DNA of 64,000 nt from Sphingobacterium lumbrici. GTDB taxonomy: Bacteria; Bacteroidota; Bacteroidia; Sphingobacteriales; Sphingobacteriaceae. Location: the NCBI RefSeq assembly GCF_006476045.1, contig NZ_SRZY01000028.1, forward strand, positions 1 to 64,000, given 5' to 3'. The notes beneath the pieces were generated by a model. The model was not told the DNA's origin, did no database searches, and saw only the letters and a list, made by a program, of their open reading frames with translations. Both the position numbers and the translations under genes were made by a program. This document shows positions 25,901 to 33,392 of the stretch, piece by piece. The number at the start of each line of letters is the position of its first letter. Positions within the stretch are counted from its first letter, which is position 1.

Positions 25901-25925
25901 ATATACCTATTTATTCCAACAATAG
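22902..25925 (+). CDS. DUF2723 family multi-pass membrane protein (PMT-like)
   Basis: A 1007-residue inner-membrane protein of a family conserved in Bacteroidota. The family signature is near the N-terminus: TTSWWDCGEFIASAYKMQ followed by HQPGAPLF. There are about ten to twelve helices in residues 10-330 and 490-620, with the motif QTPLQPRERDYAYAGSFYAF in the second block, and a large soluble C-terminal region from about 620. The fold resembles GT-C protein O-mannosyltransferases, so a role in lipid-linked glycosyl transfer is possible but not shown. It is a single gene ended by a strong terminator. Confidence 0.85.
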   Translation: MNYNKINNLLGWLCAIIATLTYVITAERTTSWWDCGEFIASAYKMQIVHQPGAPLFLMVENLFSNFAMGDRTRIAFWMNIGSAVSSGLTIMFLFWTITALARKVFAGKASLAERLSDTVVVQIMGAGLVGALAYAFSDTFWYSAVEAEVYAMSSLCTAVVFWAILKWEVRADEPGADRWLILIAYVMGLSIGVHLLNLLVIPAIALVIYFRRSKNVTISGAIKALLIGVVVLALILWGVIQYLIKFAAFTDLFFVNTLGLGFGTGVTFFALLVAGGLVYGIWYSIKKIKPVLNIALISLGFIILGYSSFAMILIRAKANPTLNNSDPDNVFTFLSYLNREQYGDEPLFKGRFFDARPIDLVESGKVYRKDKDKYVVAKKKTGYKYDKETVFPRIYSEKGGHPSFYREYLGLGENQSPTFSDNLKFFFGYQIGHMYGRYFMWNFVGRQNDIQGHGSLTEGNWISGIKPIDNMLVGGQSVLPTSEKENPTRNTYFFLPLLIGLFGAFWHFGKNQRDAGVVGLLFFFTGLAIVLYLNQTPLQPRERDYAYAGSFYAFSIWIGLGVLAIADALSKKINAKTAAYTAIGIGVLAAPVLMASQNWGDHNRSEKFLARDMARNYLESCAPNAILFSYGDNDTYPLWYVQEVEGFRTDVRVVNLSLLSSDWYMRQMMQKVNDADALPIHIDPEKVKDGVRDVIYYQDMKIQGYIDVQDLLNVMLSDNQKNKAPLQSGEYVNLLPTKNMQLVVDRNAVISNKVVPQEWEESIVDTLQWNYSMNYVSRAELSIMAILVNNNWKRPIYFTSTTPEENYIGLDRFLVSEGFALRLMPINTGLKQGDPSSIVNTDVVYDHIVNKYQWGNLANSAFLDPDSYRYISLYVSSIFGETAQSLIAQNRTEEARNVVLKAYESMPKKTYQMSEAMSYTPLVDAMYKVGESAKAKEIVARNLKYIGENLKYYMNISETKNNFEYRNIRFGLAAIQRYQQVLETSGDKEMKAEVDKLFKEYTYLFQQ

Positions 25926-25932
25926 TAAAATT

Positions 25933-25968
25933 AAAAAAGGCAGCTTATTCTACTAAGCTGCCTTTTTT
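25933..25968 (+). terminator. Rho-independent terminator of the DUF2723 gene
   Basis: Stem AAAAGGCAGCTTA and TAAGCTGCCTTTT followed by T-run, eight bases after the stop codon. Confidence 0.9.
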
Positions 25969-26015
25969 ATGTCGAAAGATATCCTTTCCGTGATTCTATT
26001 TTTCGATAAAAAGTG

Positions 26016-26023
26016 TATTTTTG
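26016..26023 (+). promoter_or_regulatory. -7 box upstream of pyrR
   Basis: TATTTTTG fits TAnnTTTG. Transcription from here would give a leader of about 100 bases in front of pyrR. Confidence 0.4.
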
Positions 26024-26038
26024 TTTAAATATTCCCAG

Positions 26039-26116
26039 ATGAAATATCCATATAGCACAAGCTGTACAAATATGAATAATATGGTTAGGATATTCCTTAT
26101 GGGCATTAAAAGTTAG
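26039..26116 (+). other. Possible leader ORF of pyrRB (25 codons)
   Basis: An ATG-initiated frame of 25 codons (MKYPYSTSCTNMNNMVRI...) ends 11 bases before pyrR and follows a promoter-like box. No known pyrimidine leader motif or clear PyrR-binding hairpin was recognised. It may be chance. Confidence 0.25.
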
Positions 26117-26127
26117 GTTATTCCAAT

Positions 26128-26673
26128 ATGAAACAATCTATTTTATTAGACGGTCCTAAGTTTCAGATTACAATCAAACGACTATGTCAGCAATTGATTG
26201 AAAATCATGGTGATTTTAGTAATGCAGCTTTAATTGGTATACAACCGCGAGGTACATACTTAGCACGACGCTTGGCTAAAGAATTGAAAGAGATGACCGG
26301 GAAAGATGTTAGTACAGGCATTTTGGATATTACATTCTATAGGGATGATTTCCGAATGAAAGGTAGCTCTCCCTTGCTGGCTAATAGTACACAGATTGAC
26401 TTTATTGTCGAAGGTAAGGATGTGATTTTTGTGGATGATGTATTATGGACAGGACGGACTATTCGCTCTGCGATGGATGCGGTGCAAGCGTTTGGTCGTT
26501 CCGGAAAAATTGAACTTCTCGTATTGGTTGATCGACGTTTTTCACGCCAGATTCCCATTCAGCCCGACTATATCGGTATTCAAGTCGATTCTATTGACTC
26601 TCAAAAAGTGATTGTCAGCTGGGAAGAGGTGGATCAAGAGGATAGCATAGTACTCATTACGGAGAAGAAATAA
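26128..26673 (+). CDS. pyrR: PyrR: pyrimidine regulator / uracil phosphoribosyltransferase
   Basis: A 181-residue type I phosphoribosyltransferase. The PRPP loop is VIFVDDVLWTGRTIRSAMDA, and the N-terminal IGIQPRGTYLARRLAKEL matches PyrR. In many bacteria PyrR binds pyr mRNA and also has uracil phosphoribosyltransferase activity. It lies 30 bases upstream of pyrB, the first committed enzyme of pyrimidine synthesis, which fits regulation of the pathway. Confidence 0.95.
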   Translation: MKQSILLDGPKFQITIKRLCQQLIENHGDFSNAALIGIQPRGTYLARRLAKELKEMTGKDVSTGILDITFYRDDFRMKGSSPLLANSTQIDFIVEGKDVIFVDDVLWTGRTIRSAMDAVQAFGRSGKIELLVLVDRRFSRQIPIQPDYIGIQVDSIDSQKVIVSWEEVDQEDSIVLITEKK

Positions 26674-26703
26674 AGCTTTAAACAGATAAATTTTTCTGAT
26701 ACG

Positions 26704-27642
26704 ATGTCAACAACAACAGAACAGTTAAGTACACGCCATTTATTGGGTATCAAAGACCTAACTGAAAAAGATATTCAGCTTATTTTGGATACAGCCGAAA
26801 ATTTTAAAGATGTCTTAAATCGTCCGATTAAAAAAGTACCATCTTTAAGAGATATTACCATCGCGAATGTTTTTTTTGAAAATTCAACCCGTACGCGATT
26901 GTCCTTTGAATTAGCGGAAAAAAGACTTTCTGCAGATACCATAAATTTTGCAGCTTCATCCTCATCTGTGAGTAAAGGAGAAACGCTGATCGATACGGTT
27001 AATAACATTTTAGCGATGAAAGTCGATATGATTGTTATGCGTCATCCCTATGCCGGGGCAGGTGTATTTCTGAGCAGACATGTAGATGCACAAATTGTAA
27101 ACGCCGGTGATGGTGCACACGAACACCCTACGCAGGCCTTGTTGGATTCTTTTTCAATTCGTGAACGTTATGGCGATGTTGCCGGACGAAAGGTGGCTAT
27201 TATTGGTGATATTTTGCATTCCAGAGTAGCACTGTCGAATATACTCTGTCTTCAAAAGCAAGGAGCAGAGGTGATGGTCTGCGGGCCAACGACCTTGATC
27301 CCTAAATACATTACCTCTTTAGGAGTGAAAGTAGAGCATGATTTGATGAAAGCATTGAACTGGTGCGATGTGGCAAATATGCTCCGCATACAGTTAGAGC
27401 GTCAGGATATTGCCTATTTTCCATCGCTTCGTGAATATTCTATGCTTTATGGATTGAACAAGGAAATATTAGATTCGCTAAATAAGGAGATCACCATCAT
27501 GCACCCGGGTCCTATTAATAGAGGTGTGGAGATTACATCGGATGTTGCCGATAGCAAACACGCTATTATCTTAGATCAGGTAGAAAATGGTGTAGCCGTA
27601 CGTATGGCCGTTTTGTATCTTCTAGCCGGTAAGAGAGGGTAG
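26704..27642 (+). CDS. pyrB: Aspartate carbamoyltransferase catalytic chain
   Basis: Joins carbamoyl phosphate to aspartate in UMP synthesis; 312 residues. Carbamoyl-phosphate site [15 protein letters not shown], then [23 protein letters not shown] and the aspartate-side region [12 protein letters not shown] are all present. No pyrI regulatory chain follows. It is the second gene of the pyrR-pyrB unit. Confidence 0.97.
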   Translation: MSTTTEQLSTRHLLGIKDLTEKDIQLILDTAENFKDVLNRPIKKVPSLRDITIANVFFENSTRTRLSFELAEKRLSADTINFAASSSSVSKGETLIDTVNNILAMKVDMIVMRHPYAGAGVFLSRHVDAQIVNAGDGAHEHPTQALLDSFSIRERYGDVAGRKVAIIGDILHSRVALSNILCLQKQGAEVMVCGPTTLIPKYITSLGVKVEHDLMKALNWCDVANMLRIQLERQDIAYFPSLREYSMLYGLNKEILDSLNKEITIMHPGPINRGVEITSDVADSKHAIILDQVENGVAVRMAVLYLLAGKRG

Positions 27643-27675
27643 AAGTACCTTCATGTCTGTCGGAAAGTATAGAAA

Positions 27676-27709
27676 CAAAAAAGGTGTTCAATTTGCATTG
27701 AACACCTCT
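27676..27709. terminator. Terminator between pyrB and the SRPBCC gene
   Basis: Stem GGTGTTCAAT and ATTGAACACC with a run of T on the minus strand, so it best ends the minus-strand operon that begins with SusC; it may also act weakly on pyrB transcripts. Confidence 0.8.
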
Positions 27710-27728
27710 TCTGAATCGTTAGCATACA

Positions 27729-28277
27729 CTATTGCATGCTAACTGCCCGAATTATCTTCGGCTTAGCTTGAAGGTAGTTTTGAAATCCTTTTTCGTATTC
27801 TCCAATTTCAATTTTCAATACTTCTAGATATTTTTTCTTTGCTTCCCGATCTCCTTCCATAATTATTTTCCAGTTGATCTCTGTCAGCTGATCTTCTTTT
27901 TCCTTGGTAAAGATGGCTATCTGCACCGACTTTATACCCTGAGGCAAGGAGCTGTCATTGATTTTGAATACCAGAAAGCGATGTTGTTCTTCCAATTGGG
28001 ATAGTAGCTCTTCACGTTTTGTCCCGTCTTTGAAAGTGGTTTCGCGAAGAATAGGCATTACATTATCCTTATTCACTATAGATTGTGTATACTCATTAGA
28101 TAATTTAGATACTAAGCTATGGTCTTTCAGTAAACTCCAGACTGAATCTCGAGCGATTGGTAATTCCACACTGTGGCTTATATCCCATCCCACAGAGGCA
28201 GCTGCTGCCATCTGTGCCTGACTTTTGTCTGGCATAAGCAAGACAAATAAACAGGTCATCATTAAAATACGCTTCAT
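27729..28277 (-). CDS. Exported SRPBCC-like protein
   Basis: A 182-residue protein with a signal peptide (MKRILMMTCLFVLLMPDKSQAQ). The following domain has the START/SRPBCC layout of a strand, helix VWSLLKDHSLVSKLS, strands and a long C-terminal helix (KKKYLEVLKIEIGEYEKGFQ). The family binds hydrophobic ligands, but exported members in this phylum are uncharacterised. It is the last gene behind susC-susD and two TlpA genes, five bases after the previous stop, so it belongs to that operon. Confidence 0.65.
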   Translation of the reverse strand: MKRILMMTCLFVLLMPDKSQAQMAAAASVGWDISHSVELPIARDSVWSLLKDHSLVSKLSNEYTQSIVNKDNVMPILRETTFKDGTKREELLSQLEEQHRFLVFKINDSSLPQGIKSVQIAIFTKEKEDQLTEINWKIIMEGDREAKKKYLEVLKIEIGEYEKGFQNYLQAKPKIIRAVSMQ

Positions 28278-28282
28278 TCCTG

Positions 28283-29449
28283 TTATTTATTTAAAAGCTT
28301 CGCAATTTCTTTCTCCAGATTATCTCCTCTTAAATTCTTCGCTACAATAATGCCATTTTCGTCCAATAAATAATTCATCGGGATGGCTGTAATATTATAG
28401 TACTGTGCAGCCTCATTTTTCCACCCTTTCAAATCAGAAACCTGTCCCCAAGGCATTTTATCATCTTTTACTGCTTTGATCCATCTGTCTTTATTGTCGT
28501 CTAATGAGATGGCAAATACATCAAATCCTTTGCTCTTGTACTGATCATATACCTTTAAGATATGTGGATTTTCCGCACGGCAAGGGCCGCACCATGATGC
28601 CCAAAAATCTACCAAGACATATTTCTTACCTTTTAGGTAATCGTATAGATTAATGTTTTTGCCATTCGGATCTGCTTGTGTAATATTGATAAATTTAGCA
28701 CCATCTTCGGTTTTCTTTGCAGCAGCTAGCGCTTTGTCAATATTTTCTTTTACTTCTTTCGCCTCTTTCAACCAAGGGTATTTGGCAATCAAAGGGTTGA
28801 CATATTCTAAAATAAACTCCTGCTCTCTACGTGGGCTCACATAACCTAAAGCATAAACAACCTGCGGATCATTTTTGAATGTTTTTACATACCATTTAGC
28901 ACGGGTAGCCATATTGTCGTACTGTTCCATCATCATATCTGTCAATGATTTAGTCATGGCTGTGTCCTTACTCTGCATCGCCATATATTGTCTTTTGCCG
29001 ATAGCGATCGTGTTTTGATAGTTTTGGTATGTCTCCCAGTTCAGCATATTGATCAACTGGTTATCCTTACCCTCGGATTCAATAAAGATATACGGAGGAT
29101 TCTTAATCTTTACCTTAGCAGTGTCCTCTCCACGGAAATCGATTTTCAAATCATCATTCCCTGCCCAAAATGTGATTCTATCCCATCCAAATACGTCCAT
29201 AGAATACATACGGGGTGTTTTTGCAGGAACTTTGATCTCATAAGTACTATCTTCTTTTAATTGAATAGTTTGATAAACCTCCGCATCTTTCATCGCTTTA
29301 TCTTTAAGGACAAAAGGATATTTCTCTTGAAATTCCTTGGCCGGAGGAAAACTAACTTTTCCTTTTACCGTGATATAATCACGTGTCTGTGCAAATACCC
29401 CGGTAACCATCATTAGTCCCGAAACTACACCTAAAATTACTCTCTTCAT
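28283..29449 (-). CDS. TlpA-family thiol-disulfide oxidoreductase (WCGPC)
   Basis: A 388-residue exported protein with signal peptide (MKRVILGVVSGLMMVTGVFA), a beta-rich N-terminal part to about residue 110 and an alpha-helical middle, then a thioredoxin domain with active site DFWASWCGPCRAENP at about residue 290. The domain order matches the large TlpA/DUF4369-like proteins of Bacteroidota, which act in the periplasm as reductases of disulfides. It is the second of two TlpA genes in tandem, 13 bases behind the first. Confidence 0.9.
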   Translation of the reverse strand: MKRVILGVVSGLMMVTGVFAQTRDYITVKGKVSFPPAKEFQEKYPFVLKDKAMKDAEVYQTIQLKEDSTYEIKVPAKTPRMYSMDVFGWDRITFWAGNDDLKIDFRGEDTAKVKIKNPPYIFIESEGKDNQLINMLNWETYQNYQNTIAIGKRQYMAMQSKDTAMTKSLTDMMMEQYDNMATRAKWYVKTFKNDPQVVYALGYVSPRREQEFILEYVNPLIAKYPWLKEAKEVKENIDKALAAAKKTEDGAKFINITQADPNGKNINLYDYLKGKKYVLVDFWASWCGPCRAENPHILKVYDQYKSKGFDVFAISLDDNKDRWIKAVKDDKMPWGQVSDLKGWKNEAAQYYNITAIPMNYLLDENGIIVAKNLRGDNLEKEIAKLLNK

Positions 29450-29462
29450 CTTATTATCTATA

Positions 29463-30584
29463 TTAAAATTTAACCTTAAATATCTCTTCTAGTTTCTCTT
29501 CCATTGCTCCTCCTCCTTTTGGATCAAAACCAATCTCTTTCATAATGATCTTGCCATCAGGATCGATCAGATACGATGTAGGTACCGCACTGATATTAAA
29601 AAACTCGTAGGCGACTTTACAGTCATCATATAGCTGTGGCCAGGGGTTTGCTTCTTCGCCTACCGCCTTTAACCACGCCTGTTTATTCTGATCTATCGAA
29701 ATATTGACGATCTCAAAGTCCTTTCCGTTTAATTTGCTGTACACCTCTCTGATACGCGGAAACGATGCACGGCAGGGTGAGCACCAGGATGCCCAAAAGT
29801 CCAATAATACATATTTTCCCTTGTATTGATCAAAAGACTGTGTTTTACCATGTTGATCGGGCAATTGGAAGTTCTTAACGGATGCTCCGATATAAGCATT
29901 TTTTAAGCCTTGGATTTTGGCGTACAGGGTTTTTCCTGCATCTGTGGCTTTCGCTTTATCGGATAGACGGTTGTAATACTCCTCCGCTCTTGCGGTAGGC
30001 AAGCTAGCCAACGTATTCAACACCAGCATCGGGGCAACTAACTTACTGCCGTCAAAGTATTTGTTCAGCACGGCATCATATCCCTTGCTTAATAGACCGT
30101 CTTGATAGGTAGAAGCGGCTTCAAATTGTGCATTCCCGCGCTTGAGTGCTTCTTCTCCAAATTTTGCAACTGCTTCTTTCCGTGCTTCTACGAAGGCTTT
30201 AGGTCTTTCCGCATTGTAGTTAAAATAGGTAACTGCCGAAGGCATACCCGCTACCGTAGCTGAAGATAACCCTTTAACCATATCAAAAGTAACATCTATT
30301 GTGCCCGATTGATCGTAAAACAACACTAAGGGGGAGTACATCCGTCTTTTTTTTTGATCATACTCAATAGAAATAGCACGTGAGCCCACGACAGCCTCAT
30401 TGACATTGATTTCAAATTTCCCGTTGTTAATCTCTGCAGAATCTTTGGCTGTCTGACTATAGAAATAAACCTTATTGTACCCTTCGGTATCACCGGTTAC
30501 CGTGCCGACCACTTTTACTTTTAGTTGGCCCATTACCATTTGGCTGCAGATCAATGCAAGCCCGGTGTATAGTACTTTTCTCAT
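29463..30584 (-). CDS. TlpA-family thiol-disulfide oxidoreductase (WCSPC)
   Basis: A 373-residue exported protein when started at the ATG at 30584 (MRKVLYTGLALICSQMVMGQ), which gives a proper signal peptide; the open frame continues eight codons upstream. It has the beta-rich N-terminal domain, a helical middle and a C-terminal thioredoxin domain with DFWASWCSPCRASFP. The Ser in WCSPC differs from the WCGPC of its neighbour and may change redox potential. cis-Pro is seen in AVPTSYLID. It sits between a metzincin-like lipoprotein and a second TlpA gene in the SusCD operon. Confidence 0.9.
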   Translation of the reverse strand: MRKVLYTGLALICSQMVMGQLKVKVVGTVTGDTEGYNKVYFYSQTAKDSAEINNGKFEINVNEAVVGSRAISIEYDQKKRRMYSPLVLFYDQSGTIDVTFDMVKGLSSATVAGMPSAVTYFNYNAERPKAFVEARKEAVAKFGEEALKRGNAQFEAASTYQDGLLSKGYDAVLNKYFDGSKLVAPMLVLNTLASLPTARAEEYYNRLSDKAKATDAGKTLYAKIQGLKNAYIGASVKNFQLPDQHGKTQSFDQYKGKYVLLDFWASWCSPCRASFPRIREVYSKLNGKDFEIVNISIDQNKQAWLKAVGEEANPWPQLYDDCKVAYEFFNISAVPTSYLIDPDGKIIMKEIGFDPKGGGAMEEKLEEIFKVKF

Positions 30585-30592
30585 ATTATCTT

Positions 30593-31885
30593 TTATTGTA
30601 ATGACCAAGCTTTACGTACAGGAGATCTTTCCATCACCAGTCTGATGCGGTCTACCTGTCCCTGGGTCAAACTATTTCTCAACGATGCATAACGGATATC
30701 GTCCATCGCATTATTGGCTAAAAACTTTTCTCCGTCAATACCTACTTTTAAAAGACCTCCGATCACATTTGCCGTTTGAGTCGTACCTGTCAAGTATTTT
30801 CTTGTATCTGTGACATAGTCATTAACACTAGTTCCCGTAGAATTCGTTGAATATAAACCATAATATCTTGCAAAATAAGAAGCTATCTCGATCTTACGGC
30901 TCGGATCCGGGAAGAATACACTACGATGAATACCCAGACCGTAGTTTGTATAAAAATCGGTTGTAGGAACCTCCGTCTCTGAAGTAACAATCTTATCAAT
31001 ACCTGCTATGGCAGTTTGTCCTACCGGGACAATTTGATAAGCTGCCCGGTGCTCCCCTATGCTATTATTGGGCGAGCTAGGAATCACGTAAATATTCAAA
31101 AACCTACTTTTATCCCATTGATACGCTACTGTTGCATTTATTCTATTGGTAAAATGAGTCAGGTTATAGGGTAGCGTTGCCGCAGTTGCTGCCGAGGAGT
31201 TTTTCCAGGTCATGTCATAGATAATCTTGTTATATCCCGGAATCGCCAATGTTGCTCCTGATACATTTTTTGTAGCTAACCTAAATTCAATATTTGCAGA
31301 ACCTCCATTCGGATCTTTCCCTACTTTGTTGCTGAAGATTGTATTGGCATAGCTGACCGCATCATTCAGTTGTTTCGGTGTCACTTCCTGATAAGTCAAG
31401 GGGTCATACAACTGATCTGTCGGACTTAGTTCCAACACATGAAACACCACGTCTACATAACGCTTAGCCCCTACGTCTTTCGGTTGACGGATAGCAACTT
31501 CCTTTACTTCCGATTTTATATTACCAATCTGCGCATAACAGGATATGCTTGTCTTTGACACATCAGTAGTACTATATTCCATACCTGAGATACGCTGTTC
31601 ATCCACGTATATCTGCACAGCAGACTCAGGCAATGCCCGGTAATCCATAAACATACTGGTATCTTTGAGCTGTCCTGCAGCATCTTTGATCTGTATTGTT
31701 CGATATGTCTCCAATACAAATTGTAAAGAAGCCTTTCCATCAGCAATTAAAGTAGGACTACCCGTAGAGAAATAAAGGGAGCTTACATCTTCTGCCTGCG
31801 GCTGATAGATCGCATAATCAAATCCTTCTTTCTCACAGCCTTGCAGCCCAATTAACAAAGCAAGTATATATAATATTCTTTTCAT
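30593..31885 (-). CDS. Metzincin-like lipoprotein lacking the zinc site
   Basis: A 430-residue lipoprotein when started at the ATG at 31885 (MKRILYILALLIGLQGC, lipobox LQGC). After an Ig-like N-terminal part, the region VDVVFHVLELSPT, SANIEFRLATKN and RFLNIYVIPSSP follows the layout of the pappalysin-like metallopeptidase lipoproteins encoded near SusCD/TlpA genes in Bacteroidota. Where these have HExxHxxGxxH, this protein reads SYFARYYGLYS, so all three His and the Glu are gone while the Gly stays; the later DxVxDT is kept (DYVTDT). It is therefore probably a binding protein rather than an active peptidase. The alignment is by eye. Confidence 0.6.
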   Translation of the reverse strand: MKRILYILALLIGLQGCEKEGFDYAIYQPQAEDVSSLYFSTGSPTLIADGKASLQFVLETYRTIQIKDAAGQLKDTSMFMDYRALPESAVQIYVDEQRISGMEYSTTDVSKTSISCYAQIGNIKSEVKEVAIRQPKDVGAKRYVDVVFHVLELSPTDQLYDPLTYQEVTPKQLNDAVSYANTIFSNKVGKDPNGGSANIEFRLATKNVSGATLAIPGYNKIIYDMTWKNSSAATAATLPYNLTHFTNRINATVAYQWDKSRFLNIYVIPSSPNNSIGEHRAAYQIVPVGQTAIAGIDKIVTSETEVPTTDFYTNYGLGIHRSVFFPDPSRKIEIASYFARYYGLYSTNSTGTSVNDYVTDTRKYLTGTTQTANVIGGLLKVGIDGEKFLANNAMDDIRYASLRNSLTQGQVDRIRLVMERSPVRKAWSLQ

Positions 31886-31902
31886 CACTTTCTTTTTTAA
31901 AG

Positions 31903-33387
31903 TTAAAAAACAATTGTTGTCCATCCTTGATTAGGCACCATGTTAGGATTCTCCTGTAATTCTGCTAGTGGAATTGGCAATGCATAGTGGTAATCCCCTG
32001 GTTCTACCTTAATCGTATAACCGGTATTGAAGAATTGTAGATTTCGCTCGATGTTACCGATTCTATAGCGCTTTAAATCTAACCATCTTTTGTCTGTATC
32101 ACAGAAAAACTCTTTGCGGCGCTCATTGATAATCTCTTCCAGCAAGGCTGTCCCTGTAAGTCCGGACTTTTCGACTGCCCCTCTAAACCCTTTGAATTTA
32201 TTAAGTGTAGTCAATGCCAATCCCGGCTCATTATTACGATAATAGCTTTCTGCCAAGATTAGATAGGCCTCTTCTGGTGTAAACAAGTGTATACGCACAT
32301 ATTTCTGTCCATTAGCCATACCATCAGGCCAGCTGCTTGACATCACCGTGCCATTGAAATAGGCTGCTTTACGAAGATCATTGGCATCAAAAAGATTAAA
32401 GAAATCCGCGGATACTTCGAGATTATTTGGAGAATAACCTATATAATCTAAATTAGAGCCAAAAATCGGTGCCACCGTACCGAACGATATACTCTGCATA
32501 TAAACGGCCGGATATTCCGTATTTAAGTTTCGCTGTACATTCTGAAACTCCAAATGGGTTTTTGGAATATAATTATCTGTGCCTTCTATTGCTGCTAAAG
32601 CATACTTTTGTGCTTCAACATAATCACTACTTTGCTTAGCGGATGACTCTGCTTTGAACCAATAGACCTGTGCCAGCAAATTCTGAATATAACGATTGTT
32701 AAAAAAGTGGTTAAACCCTTGATTTGGACCTACTTCATTGAAGAAGGCAAGTGCCTGTTTCAGATCAGCAGTCAGCACACTATAAATCTCGGAAGACTGC
32801 TTACGTTTCATTTCCATACCGACCTCTTCAGTTCCGGTATGTAAAAACAAAGGTATGCCCAGATCTTCCTGATCCATAGGTGCAAAGTATTGTTGCAGCT
32901 TAAAGATAAAGTAGGCTCTGTGCACGAGCATTTCTCCTTTTACTCTTTTTAACTCCTCTTCATCGGCACCTTTCAATTGATCACATTGATCGATTAAAGC
33001 ATTAAAGAAACCGATTGCTGCATAATAGTTGTTCCAAATGTAATCCGTAGTCTCTACATCGTTAAACAACAATTTGTTGGCATAGAACTTCTCCTGTGCA
33101 TGTATATTCATTGAATTGATATACTGTCCCATGTTCGCTTCAAAATCAAAATTATCAGCATAGGCTTCAAACATCATATTCTGCGCTTCTGTTACGATAG
33201 GGCTTGGACCAACGATTGGCCTGGTATTGGATCGTGCAAATGCATCCAAATATCCGGCTAAAGCCGATTTCACATCATTCAGCGAATTTACAGCACGCTG
33301 ATTTTTTGGAGGGAGATCTAAGAAATCCGTACAACTGTTCATAAACAGTCCTCCAATTAATATATAGAATAAAAATAACTTCTTCAT
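31903..33387 (-). CDS. RagB/SusD-family nutrient-binding lipoprotein
   Basis: A 494-residue surface lipoprotein with lipobox region FMNSCTDFLDLPP, the classic SusD start. TPR-type helices follow, and the C-terminal SusD motif is seen in EEIINERRKEFFCDTDKRWL and DLKRY. It is the lid partner of the SusC transporter encoded six bases upstream. No glycoside hydrolase lies nearby; the partners are TlpA proteins and a metzincin-like lipoprotein, so the substrate may be peptide- or metal-related. Substrate unknown. Confidence 0.95.
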   Translation of the reverse strand: MKKLFLFYILIGGLFMNSCTDFLDLPPKNQRAVNSLNDVKSALAGYLDAFARSNTRPIVGPSPIVTEAQNMMFEAYADNFDFEANMGQYINSMNIHAQEKFYANKLLFNDVETTDYIWNNYYAAIGFFNALIDQCDQLKGADEEELKRVKGEMLVHRAYFIFKLQQYFAPMDQEDLGIPLFLHTGTEEVGMEMKRKQSSEIYSVLTADLKQALAFFNEVGPNQGFNHFFNNRYIQNLLAQVYWFKAESSAKQSSDYVEAQKYALAAIEGTDNYIPKTHLEFQNVQRNLNTEYPAVYMQSISFGTVAPIFGSNLDYIGYSPNNLEVSADFFNLFDANDLRKAAYFNGTVMSSSWPDGMANGQKYVRIHLFTPEEAYLILAESYYRNNEPGLALTTLNKFKGFRGAVEKSGLTGTALLEEIINERRKEFFCDTDKRWLDLKRYRIGNIERNLQFFNTGYTIKVEPGDYHYALPIPLAELQENPNMVPNQGWTTIVF

Positions 33388-33392
33388 GTCAA

